Assembly (NCBI GenBank): GCA_002162875.1
Contig: MABA01000024.1
Location: 248,001 to 312,000 of the forward strand
From: Rhodobacterales bacterium 52_120_T64
Lineage (GTDB): Bacteria > Pseudomonadota > Alphaproteobacteria > Rhodobacterales > Rhodobacteraceae
Reading direction: 5' to 3'
DNA: 64,000 bases
Shown here: positions 18,989 to 27,685 of the stretch, in pieces
Layout of the letters: each line of letters begins with the position of its first letter
Position numbering within the stretch: position 1 is the stretch's first letter
Position numbers and translations under genes: made by a program
The notes under the pieces: generated by a model
The model's database searches: none
Seen by the model: only the letters and a program-made list of their open reading frames with translations
What the model was told of the DNA's origin: nothing

Positions 18989-19121
18989 TTTATCGCGCCA
19001 AGTCCCGAACCCTGAGGTATGTCGCTGCCAAATGCTGTTCGTCAGGCGGCGCGGCGTCGGGCTGGTTATTTGGATGTTGCAAAATGTGCAACGAGTATTC
19101 AATGTCTATTGGCGCGATAAA
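18989..19121. repeat. perfect 13-bp inverted repeat, 107-bp spacer
   Basis: TTTATCGCGCCAA at 18989-19001 is the exact reverse complement of TTGGCGCGATAAA at 19109-19121. No target-site duplication was seen at the edges. Confidence 0.6.
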
Positions 19122-19182
19122 CCCACGGGTGGAAAGCCCGCCTCGCTCAGTGCTGAAACTTATACAGAAGAATGGTTAATAA

Positions 19183-19260
19183 ATGATGAGCAACCGCCGA
19201 GCGCAGCGAGGCACGGCCCAACCGGAGGGCGGGAGTGCCCCCTTTGACGGAGACCGTTAA
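19183..19260 (+). CDS. possible 25-codon leader ORF in a GC-rich structured block
   Basis: ATG ATG at 19183 opens a 25-codon frame rich in Arg, Gly, Ala and Gln. Its TAA shares one base with the EamA start codon. The DNA from about 19198 to 19242 is GC-rich and can pair with itself (GGCAC with GTGCC, GCCC with GGGC). The reading frame may be a by-product of a repeated palindromic sequence rather than a gene. No ribosome site is evident. Confidence 0.2.
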   Translation: MMSNRRAQRGTAQPEGGSAPFDGDR

Positions 19261-20096
19261 TGGAGTTTCACGTTTTTCTGGCGGTGTTGTTTGCGGCTGT
19301 CCTGCATGCCACATGGAACGCGGTTATCCGACGTGGCAACGACAGGTTTCAGGGGATGTTATTGCTGACCGTAACCCAAGGGTTCATGGGGTTGGCGATG
19401 GCGTTATTCGTGCCAATGCCCAGCGGAATTGTCTGGGTTTGGGTGATCGGGTCGGGTGCATTGCACACCGCGTATAAGCTGTTTCTGGCGGCTGCGTATC
19501 AACACGGTGACCTTAGCCGAGTCTATCCCGTAGCACGGGGGGCTGCGCCGATGATGGTCGTGCTCGTCGGGTTTTTCCTGCTGCCAGATAGTGTTCAAAT
19601 AAAGGAATACTTAGGTATTGGGTTGATCGGTGTTGGTGTCATGATGATGGCAAACGGGGCTTTTAAGGACGGAGAAGTGCGCAGTTTTATCCCCCTGGCG
19701 CTCGGTTCAGCAGCCTGTACGGCGGGGTATTCGATTGTCGACGGTATGGGCGCGCGAGTGGCTGGGCATGCAACGATGTTCACCGCTTGGTTGTTCGTTT
19801 TCGACGCAGTGTTTTTCGCGATATTCACAGGGGCCACGCGGGGGCGTCTGGCGTTTGTTGCCTCGCGCAAAGCCTGGAGTATCGGGGCTGCAGCGGGTGC
19901 GCTGTCGTTGATGACGTACTGGATTGCAGTGTGGGCGATGACCGTTGCGCCGATCGCGTTGGTTGCGGCCGTACGGGAGACCTCAGTTTTGTTTGCGGTG
20001 CTAATTGGCGTGGTGGTTTTGAAGGAAAAGACCAGCGCCGGGAAATTTATTGCGGCATCGGTGATCGTCGTGGGAATCGTGATTATCCGGCTTTAA
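19260..20096 (+). CDS. EamA/DMT-family membrane transporter
   Basis: A 278-residue protein with about ten transmembrane helices in two homologous halves, each of the EamA type (drug/metabolite transporter superfamily). The first half ends in R-V-Y-P-V-A-R-G-A-A-P, and the second contains A-L-V-A-A-V-R-E-T-S-V-L-F-A-V-L-I-G, both family motifs. GGAG lies seven bases before the ATG. The substrate is unknown; relatives export amino acids, metabolites or drugs. Its 3' end overlaps xerC by four bases on the opposite strand. Confidence 0.88.
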   Translation: MEFHVFLAVLFAAVLHATWNAVIRRGNDRFQGMLLLTVTQGFMGLAMALFVPMPSGIVWVWVIGSGALHTAYKLFLAAAYQHGDLSRVYPVARGAAPMMVVLVGFFLLPDSVQIKEYLGIGLIGVGVMMMANGAFKDGEVRSFIPLALGSAACTAGYSIVDGMGARVAGHATMFTAWLFVFDAVFFAIFTGATRGRLAFVASRKAWSIGAAAGALSLMTYWIAVWAMTVAPIALVAAVRETSVLFAVLIGVVVLKEKTSAGKFIAASVIVVGIVIIRL

Positions 20097-21019
20097 CGTT
20101 TCGTGCGCGGGTGGGCTTTGTCGTAAACGTCCATCAGGCGGGCTTGATTAACTGCGGTGTAGGCCTGAGTTGTAGACAACGAGGCGTGGCCAAGAAGTTC
20201 CTGAATTGATCGCAAATCTCCGCCAGCTTCCAACAGGTGTGTTGCAAAGGAATGGCGCAGGGCGTGCGGGGTCGCCGTGGCAGGCAGTCCGAGTTGCAGG
20301 CGCGATTGCTCCATCGTTTTTTGGATCTGTCGGGGATTTAGCGCGCCCCCTCGCAGGCCTAGAAACAACGGCTCGTCGGGGGCCAGTTTATATGGGCAAT
20401 GTTTGACGTAATCAGCCACGGCTTCGCGTGCGGCTGGTAGAACGGGGACTATACGGACCTTGTCACCTTTACCCTTGATACGCAAAACTTCGGGCAGGGG
20501 GTGATCGGATCGGGTCAGGGATAAGGCTTCGGATATGCGTAGGCCGCAACCGTATAGCAATGTGACGACGGCAACGTCACGGGCCGCGATCCACGGCGTT
20601 TGGTTTTGTAGCTCCACCCGTTCAATCAGGGCTTTGGCGGCGGCGGCATCTACGGGTCGTGGTAGGCGTTGTTTTAATTTGGGTGCGCGGGTGGCGGTGA
20701 CGGAGGCCACCTCAATTCCGAATTCCTCACCGAGCCAACGATAAAAGCTTTTCACAGCGGACAGAGATCGCGCCAATGACCGCGCAGAAAGGCCGCGATT
20801 GCGTTCAGATACCATCCACGCGCGCATGTCGGAAATGGTAATCGCGGCCAGCGCGGTCTTACCGGCAGGGCCACCAAGATGGCTACCCAAAAAACCGAGG
20901 AAACCTGACACGTCGTGTCGGTAAGCCTGAACCGTTTTTTCAGAAACTCCGCGCACGGCGCGCATTCTCTCCAACCATTGCTCCAGTAAATGGAGTGCTT
21001 GATCGGAGCCCTCGGTCAC
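20093..21019 (-). CDS. xerC: tyrosine recombinase XerC
   Basis: XerC, with XerD, resolves chromosome dimers at dif. The protein has 308 residues. The N-terminal SAM-like domain covers about residues 5-95. The catalytic residues are visible: Arg in G-C-G-L-R-I-S-E-A, Lys in I-K-G-K-G-D-K-V-R, His and Arg in H-A-L-R-H-S-F-A-T-H-L, His in L-G-H-A-S-L, and the Tyr nucleophile in T-Q-A-Y-T. It overlaps the upstream DUF484 gene in ATGA. This DUF484-xerC linkage is widespread and argues for the housekeeping recombinase rather than a phage integrase. Confidence 0.93.
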   Translation of the reverse strand: MTEGSDQALHLLEQWLERMRAVRGVSEKTVQAYRHDVSGFLGFLGSHLGGPAGKTALAAITISDMRAWMVSERNRGLSARSLARSLSAVKSFYRWLGEEFGIEVASVTATRAPKLKQRLPRPVDAAAAKALIERVELQNQTPWIAARDVAVVTLLYGCGLRISEALSLTRSDHPLPEVLRIKGKGDKVRIVPVLPAAREAVADYVKHCPYKLAPDEPLFLGLRGGALNPRQIQKTMEQSRLQLGLPATATPHALRHSFATHLLEAGGDLRSIQELLGHASLSTTQAYTAVNQARLMDVYDKAHPRTKR

Positions 21020-21732
21020 GCCAACCAGCGGCGTAAAATACGCTCGACCGTTTGGGCAAAGAAAACCAACAGCTCGGTTCCCTGATCGGATGCGAACCGC
21101 TTGGGATCACTGGAACCGAAAACGACGAGGCCTCGAATGTCTTGGCTTATTTCCAGCCTAATCACGGCTTCCGACGCGATGTCCGCGGATAGGATGCCAA
21201 AAACTGTTGTCCGTTGTTCACTGGCACGACGAAGCGTTATCTGTCTGGGGGCCGGACCATTTCGTTGATCTGTAATATAGTTTGCGGCCCCGCCGTTTGG
21301 CAGGACCACCATTGTACCCGAGTGTTGATCGGCCCGATCGACCAGAGTGATACCGTGTGGTTTTTCACCTTCCACGCAAAAGCGAACAACATCTACACCA
21401 AGGATGTTCGCAACGTCGTGATTTAAAACTTGCACAAATTGCGGCAATGTTTCGGCGCCGAGTAGAGCAACAACCGTACGATGCATCTGGTTGGTGCCCG
21501 TCAAGTTTTCGTAGGCAGCGGCGATCACCGTGCGGTTGGTGTCCTCCAGCCGTTTCATGCGCTCTTCCAGCCGAGCAGCGAAAATCGCCCGCAGATCCAG
21601 AACGTTGTGGCCTTTGGAATTATCCGTAATTTCCAGAAGGGCCTGCATGACCTTGGGGTTATCCAGCACAACTGCGGGATCCTTCAAAATTTCGTTTGTC
21701 AGGATCGTTGCCAGATTATCTTCGTCAGTCAT
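21016..21732 (-). CDS. DUF484 family protein
   Basis: A 238-residue protein of the DUF484 family. It has a coiled-coil N-terminal part (A-R-L-E-E-R-M-K-R-L-E-D-T-N-R) and then a GAF-like domain with V-V-L-P-N-G-G-A-A-N-Y-I and a late G-L-V-V-F-G-S-S-D-P-K-R-F sequence. Function is unknown, but the family is constantly next to xerC and overlaps it here by four bases. It may therefore support recombination or division, which is inference from context. Confidence 0.88.
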   Translation of the reverse strand: MTDEDNLATILTNEILKDPAVVLDNPKVMQALLEITDNSKGHNVLDLRAIFAARLEERMKRLEDTNRTVIAAAYENLTGTNQMHRTVVALLGAETLPQFVQVLNHDVANILGVDVVRFCVEGEKPHGITLVDRADQHSGTMVVLPNGGAANYITDQRNGPAPRQITLRRASEQRTTVFGILSADIASEAVIRLEISQDIRGLVVFGSSDPKRFASDQGTELLVFFAQTVERILRRWLA

Positions 21733-21744
21733 GCTGCCGCCCTC

Positions 21745-22398
21745 TTAAAGGATGTTTTGACCGGTTTTTGCCCAGTCCTTCATGAAGCCTTCTAGACCGC
21801 TGGCAGTCAGCGGATGCTCCACCAGTTTCTTCAAAACGGCAGGTGGAACGGTTACGACATCGGCGCCAATGATGGCAGCCTGAGTGACGTGATTGACGGT
21901 GCGGACCGACGCCACAAGGATTTCGGTATCAAACGCGAAGTTGTCATAAATTTGACGAATTTCAGCGATCAAATCCATGCCGTCGATGTTGATATCGTCA
22001 AGACGACCAACGAAAGGGCTGATGAATGTTGCACCGGCTTTGGCCGCCAAAAGCGCCTGATTGGCTGAGAAACAAAGTGTGACGTTAACTTTGAAGCCTT
22101 CGCCAGTCAGGGTTTTGCAGGCTTTCAGGCCGTCCCATGTTAGGGGAACTTTAACACAGATATTGTCGGCGATCTTGGCTAGCTTGCGACCCTCGGCGAT
22201 CATGTCTTCTGCTGTAAGCGAAACGACTTCAGCGGAAACAGGACCATCAACGAGATCGCAAATTTCTTTGGTGACTTCCAGAATGTCACGGCCGGATTTC
22301 ATGATCAAAGACGGGTTGGTGGTGACGCCGTCAACCAGCCCCAGATCTTTAAGCTCGGTGATTTCCGAGATTTCAGCGGTATCTACAAAAAATTTCAT
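21745..22398 (-). CDS. fsa: fructose-6-phosphate aldolase / transaldolase-like
   Basis: A 217-residue protein of the short transaldolase family (FSA/TalC). M-K-F-F-V-D-T-A begins the barrel with the conserved Asp6. G-V-T-T-N-P-S-L is the family signature, and the Schiff-base Lys is Lys83 in C-V-K-V-P-L-T. It either cleaves fructose 6-phosphate to dihydroxyacetone and glyceraldehyde 3-phosphate or works as a transaldolase in the pentose phosphate pathway; sequence alone does not separate these. It is 12 bases upstream of the DUF484 gene on the same strand, so the three genes likely form one transcript. Confidence 0.9.
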   Translation of the reverse strand: MKFFVDTAEISEITELKDLGLVDGVTTNPSLIMKSGRDILEVTKEICDLVDGPVSAEVVSLTAEDMIAEGRKLAKIADNICVKVPLTWDGLKACKTLTGEGFKVNVTLCFSANQALLAAKAGATFISPFVGRLDDINIDGMDLIAEIRQIYDNFAFDTEILVASVRTVNHVTQAAIIGADVVTVPPAVLKKLVEHPLTASGLEGFMKDWAKTGQNIL

Positions 22399-22498
22399 GT
22401 CGTTCTTTCAGTTTACCGGAAAGCGCGCTCGCAATCCGTTCGTGGGCAACATACAATATGTCGCATGGTGATGAAACCACATATTCTACGGATTTTTA

Positions 22499-24694
22499 AT
22501 GCGTGAGCGCGGGTTCTACAATGAGGGTGATCTGGTCTCGGTATTAACAGCCGAGCCGCTGGACAGGTTCCTTGATTATAAAGCCCCTGAAGGTGGTGTA
22601 TTTGCCGGCGCGTTTGTGATGGCGCCGCTTGGACCACGACGCGTTTTGGGTGTGGTTTGGGGCGCAGGTGCCGGGGATTTCGATATCTCCAAGGTGCGGG
22701 CAATCGGGCGGGTGCTGGACGTGCCGCCAATGCGCACCGAGATGGTGGAGTTCCTGACCAAAGCTGCGGAATACACGCTAACGCCGTTGTCATTGATGTT
22801 ACGACTGGCGACGCGGGCACCTGGGTTGGCGCAACCGCCGAATATGCGGAAAATTTTGCGCAAAGGTTTGGTTGAGCCGACTAAATTGACCGCAGCACGG
22901 GCGCGGGTGCTGCAGGTGCTGGAAGATCACGGTGGAGCGGGCTTTGCCCCGTCCGAACTGTCGGCGATGGCGGGCGTGTCCAGCAGTGTAATCAAGGGTT
23001 TGATCGAGCAAGGCGCAGTTATTCAGGAAGTAGCACCGCGGGATTTATCGTATCCCAAGTTGGACGCGGATTCCGCAGGGAAAACTTTGTCGTCGGATCA
23101 GGCAGCGGCGGCTTTGAAGCTTCGCGAGGCGGTTCGCTCGCGCATGTATGGCACGACTTTGCTGAAAGGTGTGACCGGTTCAGGCAAGACCGAGGTTTAC
23201 TTGGAGGCAGTGGCAGAGGCGTTGAAATCCGGACGCCAAGCGCTGGTTCTGTTGCCGGAAATCGCGCTGACGGTGGAGTTTCTGGATCGGGTGGAAAAAC
23301 GGTTCGGGCAACGTCCGGCGGAATGGCATTCAGGGGCCTCGCAAGCCGAGCGTCGCCGGTGTTGGAAGGCGGTCGCCGAGGGTGGGGCGCAATTGGTTGT
23401 GGGCGCGCGGTCCTCGTTGTTTTTGCCCTTCCGCGATCTGGGTTTGATCGTTGTTGATGAGGAACACGACGGGTCTTACAAACAGGAAGAAGGCGTGCTG
23501 TATCACGCCCGCGATATGGCGGTTCTACGGGCTTCGCTTTGTTCGGCGACCGTAATTTTGGCCAGTGCAACGCCCAGTTTGGAAAGTTGGGCGAACGCCG
23601 AAGCGGGCAAGTACGCGCGGATCGATTTGCTCGAGCGATTTGGCACGGCAGAACTGCCGGATATGGACAGTATCGACATGCGTTCGGAGGCAATGGAGGT
23701 GAACCGCTGGTTGTCGCCAACGCTTGTGGGCGAGATGAAGGTGCGGTTGGAAGCAGGCGAGCAGAGTTTGCTGTTCCTGAACCGCCGAGGTTTCGCGCCG
23801 CTGACCTTGTGTCGGGCGTGCGGCGAGCAGATCGGGTGTTCGGATTGCGATGCACGGATGGTTGAACATCGGTTCCTGAAGCGTTTGGTTTGTCATCAGT
23901 GCGGCGCCTCTAAACCCATTCCCGATACCTGCCCATCCTGTAACGTCGAGGGCAAGTTGGCCGCGATCGGGCCGGGGGTGGAGCGGTTAGCAGAAGAGGC
24001 CACGGACCTTTTCCCTGATGCACGGGTTGCAATTCTGTCTTCGGATTTGGCCGAAACAGCACGGGCGTTGAAGCAGCGGATTGATGAAATTGCGGCTGGT
24101 GGGGCCGATATTATCATTGGGACCCAGATTGTCGCCAAGGGGCACAACTTTCCACACCTAACACTGGTGGGTGTGATTGATGCGGATCTTGGGCTGCAGG
24201 GTGGCGACCTTCGGGCAGCCGAGAAAAGCTTTCAGCTTATCCGGCAGGTGGCAGGACGTGCGGGGCGGGCACAAAAACCCGGTACCGCATTATTGCAAAC
24301 CCACCAGCCAGAACATCCTGTAATAAAGGCGATCCTGTCAGGTGATGAAGAGGGTTTTTGGAAAGCCGAGGCAGAATCCCGCCAGCGCGCCAGCGCGCCT
24401 CCGTATGGGCGGATGGCGGGGATTGTTGTTTCCGGTGAAAAGGAGGCGCAGGTGTTTGATCTGGCGCGATATCTGGCGCGGAATTCCCAAGCTATCAACC
24501 AGATCGACGCGCAGCTTTTCGGGCCTGCTGCTGCACCGGTTTCCAAGATCAGGGGACGGTATAGGGTTCGATTGTTGGTGAAGGTACCCAAGGGCGCGCC
24601 GATGCAAAAGGCGATCAAGGCGTGGTTGGCGGGAATTAAGTTACCTCCAAACATGCGGATCTCGGTCGATATAGACCCGCAAAGCTTTTTTTGA
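22499..24694 (+). CDS. priA: primosomal protein N' (replication restart helicase)
   Basis: PriA recognises stalled forks and reloads the replisome. It is 731 residues, a normal length. The N-terminal 3'-DNA-binding domain is followed by the helicase core with Walker A G-V-T-G-S-G-K-T-E near residue 225 and D-E-E-H. The zinc module has four CxxC pairs (C-R-A-C, C-S-D-C, C-H-Q-C, C-P-S-C). A later motif Q-V-A-G-R-A-G-R is motif VI. It is divergent from fsa, with 100 bases between starts. Confidence 0.96.
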   Translation: MRERGFYNEGDLVSVLTAEPLDRFLDYKAPEGGVFAGAFVMAPLGPRRVLGVVWGAGAGDFDISKVRAIGRVLDVPPMRTEMVEFLTKAAEYTLTPLSLMLRLATRAPGLAQPPNMRKILRKGLVEPTKLTAARARVLQVLEDHGGAGFAPSELSAMAGVSSSVIKGLIEQGAVIQEVAPRDLSYPKLDADSAGKTLSSDQAAAALKLREAVRSRMYGTTLLKGVTGSGKTEVYLEAVAEALKSGRQALVLLPEIALTVEFLDRVEKRFGQRPAEWHSGASQAERRRCWKAVAEGGAQLVVGARSSLFLPFRDLGLIVVDEEHDGSYKQEEGVLYHARDMAVLRASLCSATVILASATPSLESWANAEAGKYARIDLLERFGTAELPDMDSIDMRSEAMEVNRWLSPTLVGEMKVRLEAGEQSLLFLNRRGFAPLTLCRACGEQIGCSDCDARMVEHRFLKRLVCHQCGASKPIPDTCPSCNVEGKLAAIGPGVERLAEEATDLFPDARVAILSSDLAETARALKQRIDEIAAGGADIIIGTQIVAKGHNFPHLTLVGVIDADLGLQGGDLRAAEKSFQLIRQVAGRAGRAQKPGTALLQTHQPEHPVIKAILSGDEEGFWKAEAESRQRASAPPYGRMAGIVVSGEKEAQVFDLARYLARNSQAINQIDAQLFGPAAAPVSKIRGRYRVRLLVKVPKGAPMQKAIKAWLAGIKLPPNMRISVDIDPQSFF

Positions 24695-24927
24695 GGGGCG
24701 TAACCCTGAATTCCTATAAATCAACTAGTTACAGTTGCACTGGAATCAGCCATTGCTTCGCCGTTAACACCAAGGCTGCCGCGCTGGTGTATTATTCATG
24801 CCTTTGCTGGACTTCTTGTTCACCAGTTCAAACGAATTTCACGGTTGAGCAACACGTTCTACACAAATCCGTATAGCAAAGATTGCGCGGTGCCTTTAGA
24901 AGGACAATGGAACACAAAGGAAACACC

Positions 24928-26037
24928 ATGACTGACGCACATCCGAAAATACGCCCACAACCCGGTATTCTGGACATAGCGCTTTATGTGGGCGGTGAAA
25001 GCAAGTTGGCAGGCCAGACTAATCAGATCACCAAACTTAGTTCGAACGAGAACCCATATGGTGCAAGCCCTAAGGCAGTGGAGGCGTATAAGGCTGCCTC
25101 GGAAGTATTGGCGTCTTATCCGTCGACGGATCATGCGGAATTGCGCGCAGCTATTGGGCAGGTGCATGGCGTTGATGCGGCGCGTGTCATTTGTGGCGCT
25201 GGTTCCGACGAGATCATCGCGTTTTTGTGCCAAGTCTATGCAGGCGAGGGTGACGAAGTTTTGTATACCGAACATGGATTTGCCATGTATCGGATTTCGG
25301 CTCTGGCGGCGGGGGCGACTCCGGTTGAGGTTAAAGAAGATAACCGCACAACGGATGTGGATGCGTTGCTTGCGGCGTGTAACGACAAAACGAAGTTGGT
25401 GTTTATCGCAAACCCCAACAATCCGACTGGCACGATGATCTCAGGCAAAGAAGTTGCGCGGTTGGCCGAAGGCTTGCCTGAACAGGCGATTTTGGTACTG
25501 GACGGGGCATATGTTGAATTCGTTGACGACGAGGATTTCGACGCCGGCCTAGCAGTGATAGAGTCGCGGGATAATGTTGTTATGACGCGAACATTCTCTA
25601 AGCTATACGGCCTTGGTGGACTGCGGATCGGTTGGGGTTATGGCCCTGCCCACATTATTGATGCGTTGAACCGGGTGCGTGGACCGTTCAATATTTCCGG
25701 TGCAGCATTGGCGACGGCAGAGGTCGCTGTGCTGGACGAAGGCTACTCGGCCAAGTGCAAAGCACTGAACACGCAGTGGCGTGGATGGTTGACGGATGAG
25801 CTGACAGCGTTGGGCTTGGAGATTGACCCGAGCCACGGTAATTTCATATTGGTAAGGTTTGCGACATCGGAATTGGCAGAAGGTTGCGATGCAGCTTTGC
25901 GGCACCGCGGGTTGATTGTGCGCAAAGTTGGCGGTTATGGTTTCCCCGAAGGGTTGCGAATAACCATTGGCGACGAGATCGCGTGCCGGCAAGTGGCGCA
26001 AAGCGTGAAAGAATTTCTTGAGGGGCAGGACGAATGA
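24928..26037 (+). CDS. hisC: histidinol-phosphate / aromatic aminotransferase
   Basis: A 369-residue fold-type I PLP aminotransferase of the HisC family. The cofactor Lys is in [14 protein letters not shown]. Other motifs are S-S-N-E-N-P-Y-G near the N-terminus and N-P-N-N-P-T-G. AAAGGA seven bases before 24928 sets the start; two in-frame ATGs upstream lack this. It overlaps tyrA (ATGA). HisC copies next to tyrA often also transaminate prephenate or phenylpyruvate, so it may serve both histidine and aromatic amino acid synthesis. The 233-base region upstream holds nothing else recognisable. Confidence 0.92.
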   Translation: MTDAHPKIRPQPGILDIALYVGGESKLAGQTNQITKLSSNENPYGASPKAVEAYKAASEVLASYPSTDHAELRAAIGQVHGVDAARVICGAGSDEIIAFLCQVYAGEGDEVLYTEHGFAMYRISALAAGATPVEVKEDNRTTDVDALLAACNDKTKLVFIANPNNPTGTMISGKEVARLAEGLPEQAILVLDGAYVEFVDDEDFDAGLAVIESRDNVVMTRTFSKLYGLGGLRIGWGYGPAHIIDALNRVRGPFNISGAALATAEVAVLDEGYSAKCKALNTQWRGWLTDELTALGLEIDPSHGNFILVRFATSELAEGCDAALRHRGLIVRKVGGYGFPEGLRITIGDEIACRQVAQSVKEFLEGQDE

Positions 26038-26960
26038 GCCAGCAGTTTGAACATGTAGCGCTAATCGGATTGGGGTTGATTGCCTCGTCTATCAGTCATG
26101 CGATGCGCCGTGCGGGTATGGATGCACGGATCACCGGATATGCGCGATCATCTACGACCCGTGGCAAAGCGCGAAAGTTGGGGCTTTGTGACAAAGTTTA
26201 CGATTCCCTGATTGATACGGTTCGTGGGGCTGATTTGGTTATTTTGGCTGTGCCGGTCGGTGCGATGGGCGCTGTAGCCAAAGAGATTGCTCCATTCCTG
26301 AAAGAGGGCGCGGTAATTACCGATGTCGGCTCGGTCAAGCGGTCTGTAATCGAAGCTGTTGGTCCGAAGTTGCCCAAAACTGTGCATTTTGTGCCGGGTC
26401 ACCCGTTGGCGGGAACCGAAAAGTCTGGACCGGATGCCGGTTTCGCCAGTTTGTTTGATAATCGCTGGTGTTTGCTGACACCAGAGGAGGGCACGGATAG
26501 GAAAGCCGTCACAAAATTGCGGAAATATTGGGAGGCTTTGGGCGCGAACGTTGACGAGATGGAGCCTGACCACCACGATCTTGTGTTGATGGTGACCTCG
26601 CACGCACCGCACTTGATTGCGTATACGATGGTTGGCGTCGCCGACGATTTGAAACGCGTGACGGATACCGAGGTAATCAATTATTCCGCTGCCGGATTCA
26701 GGGATTTCACCCGTATCGCGGCATCTGACCCGACGATGTGGCGGGATGTGTTTTTGAACAACAAGGATGCATCACTAGAAATTCTGGGACGCTTCACCGA
26801 AGAATTGTTCGCCCTTCAACGCGCCATTCGTATCGGCGACGGGGATTTTCTGTTTGATTATTTCACCCGCACACGCGCGGTTCGCCGCAGCATTATCGAG
26901 GCAGGGCAGGATACGGACGAGACCAACTTTGGGCGCGGTACGACGGGTACGGACACATGA
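26034..26960 (+). CDS. tyrA: prephenate/arogenate dehydrogenase
   Basis: A 308-residue TyrA-family dehydrogenase, which oxidatively decarboxylates prephenate or arogenate in tyrosine synthesis. The Rossmann motif [10 protein letters not shown] lies at residues 11-20. The catalytic His region is [12 protein letters not shown] near residues 122-133. The family's C-terminal helical dimerisation domain is complete. It overlaps hisC at its start and the extensin-like gene at its end (both ATGA). No fused chorismate mutase or ACT domain is present. Confidence 0.93.
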   Translation: MSQQFEHVALIGLGLIASSISHAMRRAGMDARITGYARSSTTRGKARKLGLCDKVYDSLIDTVRGADLVILAVPVGAMGAVAKEIAPFLKEGAVITDVGSVKRSVIEAVGPKLPKTVHFVPGHPLAGTEKSGPDAGFASLFDNRWCLLTPEEGTDRKAVTKLRKYWEALGANVDEMEPDHHDLVLMVTSHAPHLIAYTMVGVADDLKRVTDTEVINYSAAGFRDFTRIAASDPTMWRDVFLNNKDASLEILGRFTEELFALQRAIRIGDGDFLFDYFTRTRAVRRSIIEAGQDTDETNFGRGTTGTDT

Positions 26961-27574
26961 CGCCTCGGCGCATATTTCTGGCATTGCTGGTCATAGCAGC
27001 AGCAGTTTCTTGTGGCCGTCGCGAACCTGCGCCCCCTATCCCTGCACATCTTGTAATGTTGTGCGATGACCCAGGTCTTGCCGGAGTCGTTCTGCCTGCA
27101 ATCAGGGTTTCAGGCAGTGCATGCGGTATCAGACGTCCAGTCGAGGTGCATTTCGTATCCGGCGTGGCGTTGAATGAAAAGCCGATATTGAATTGCGATA
27201 CCGCGCGGACTTTGCGCGAATGGGTGGATCGCGGGGCGCAGCCAGCGGTGCGGTCTTTACGGGCGCGCATAACCGAGTTGCGGGTGGTTTCACATTACGC
27301 CTGCCGAACTCGTAACAGTCAGCGCGGAGCGAAAATTTCGGAACATGCCAAGGGTAATGCCATCGACATTGCTGGATTTACACTGGACAACGGTGAGCGC
27401 GTTTCAGTGTTGGAAGATTGGCGGTCTAGCAGATACGGGGCTGCTTTGCGTGGAATGTATTCGGCGGCTTGTGGGCGGTTTAGTACGACTCTTGGGCCCA
27501 ATGCTGACCGCTTTCATCAAGATCACATGCATTTTGATACCGCAAATTATCGCGGTGGCACGTATTGTAGATAA
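26957..27574 (+). CDS. extensin-like family lipoprotein
   Basis: A 205-residue secreted protein. The N-terminal hydrophobic stretch ends in A-V-S-C, a plausible lipobox with Cys at about position 20. The rest matches the extensin-like C-terminal family (DUF/PF06904): H-Y-A-C-R-T-R-N, then I-S-E-H-A-K-G-N-A-I-D-I-A-G-F, and a C-terminal H-Q-D-H-M-H-F-D. The conserved His/Asp residues resemble metal-dependent peptidoglycan peptidases of the LAS group, so a cell-wall hydrolase role is likely but not shown. It overlaps tyrA by four bases and is probably cotranscribed. Confidence 0.85.
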   Translation: MTPRRIFLALLVIAAAVSCGRREPAPPIPAHLVMLCDDPGLAGVVLPAIRVSGSACGIRRPVEVHFVSGVALNEKPILNCDTARTLREWVDRGAQPAVRSLRARITELRVVSHYACRTRNSQRGAKISEHAKGNAIDIAGFTLDNGERVSVLEDWRSSRYGAALRGMYSAACGRFSTTLGPNADRFHQDHMHFDTANYRGGTYCR

Positions 27575-27685
27575 CTCAGAGCGCGGCAGCGGATCTCGGC
27601 GTAATATTTACGCTATTTGCGAATTTTTAAGTTTCGCAGTAGATTCTGAAACATAGCAATTTTCAGGCGAACGTGAGGGTCGTTC

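Larger units (their letters stand above)
18789..19259. other. 471-bp stretch without a convincing gene
   Basis: No open frame here has a recognisable family. It holds two long inverted repeats (18809-18821 with 18894-18906; 18989-19001 with 19109-19121) and a GC-rich structured block just before the EamA gene. An 89-codon frame at 18978-19247 has no family similarity and ends inside the GC-rich block, so it is not called. Confidence 0.6.

Noticed and set aside
19087-19182. short frame starting Met-Cys-Asn-Glu-Tyr, like the N-terminus of SRAP/HMCES peptidases
   Set aside because: Only five residues match and nothing after them resembles the family. It is too little to call a remnant.
18978-19247. 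89-codon open frame in the gene-poor gap
   Set aside because: It has no family similarity and no ribosome site, and it ends inside the GC-rich block. It is better explained as chance.
20093-21019. phage integrase marking a mobile element
   Set aside because: The gene overlaps DUF484, the usual partner of chromosomal xerC, and no attachment sites or phage genes are nearby.
24695-24927. possible tRNA or attenuator before hisC
   Set aside because: No cloverleaf, no run of His codons in a short leader frame and no terminator hairpin were found.
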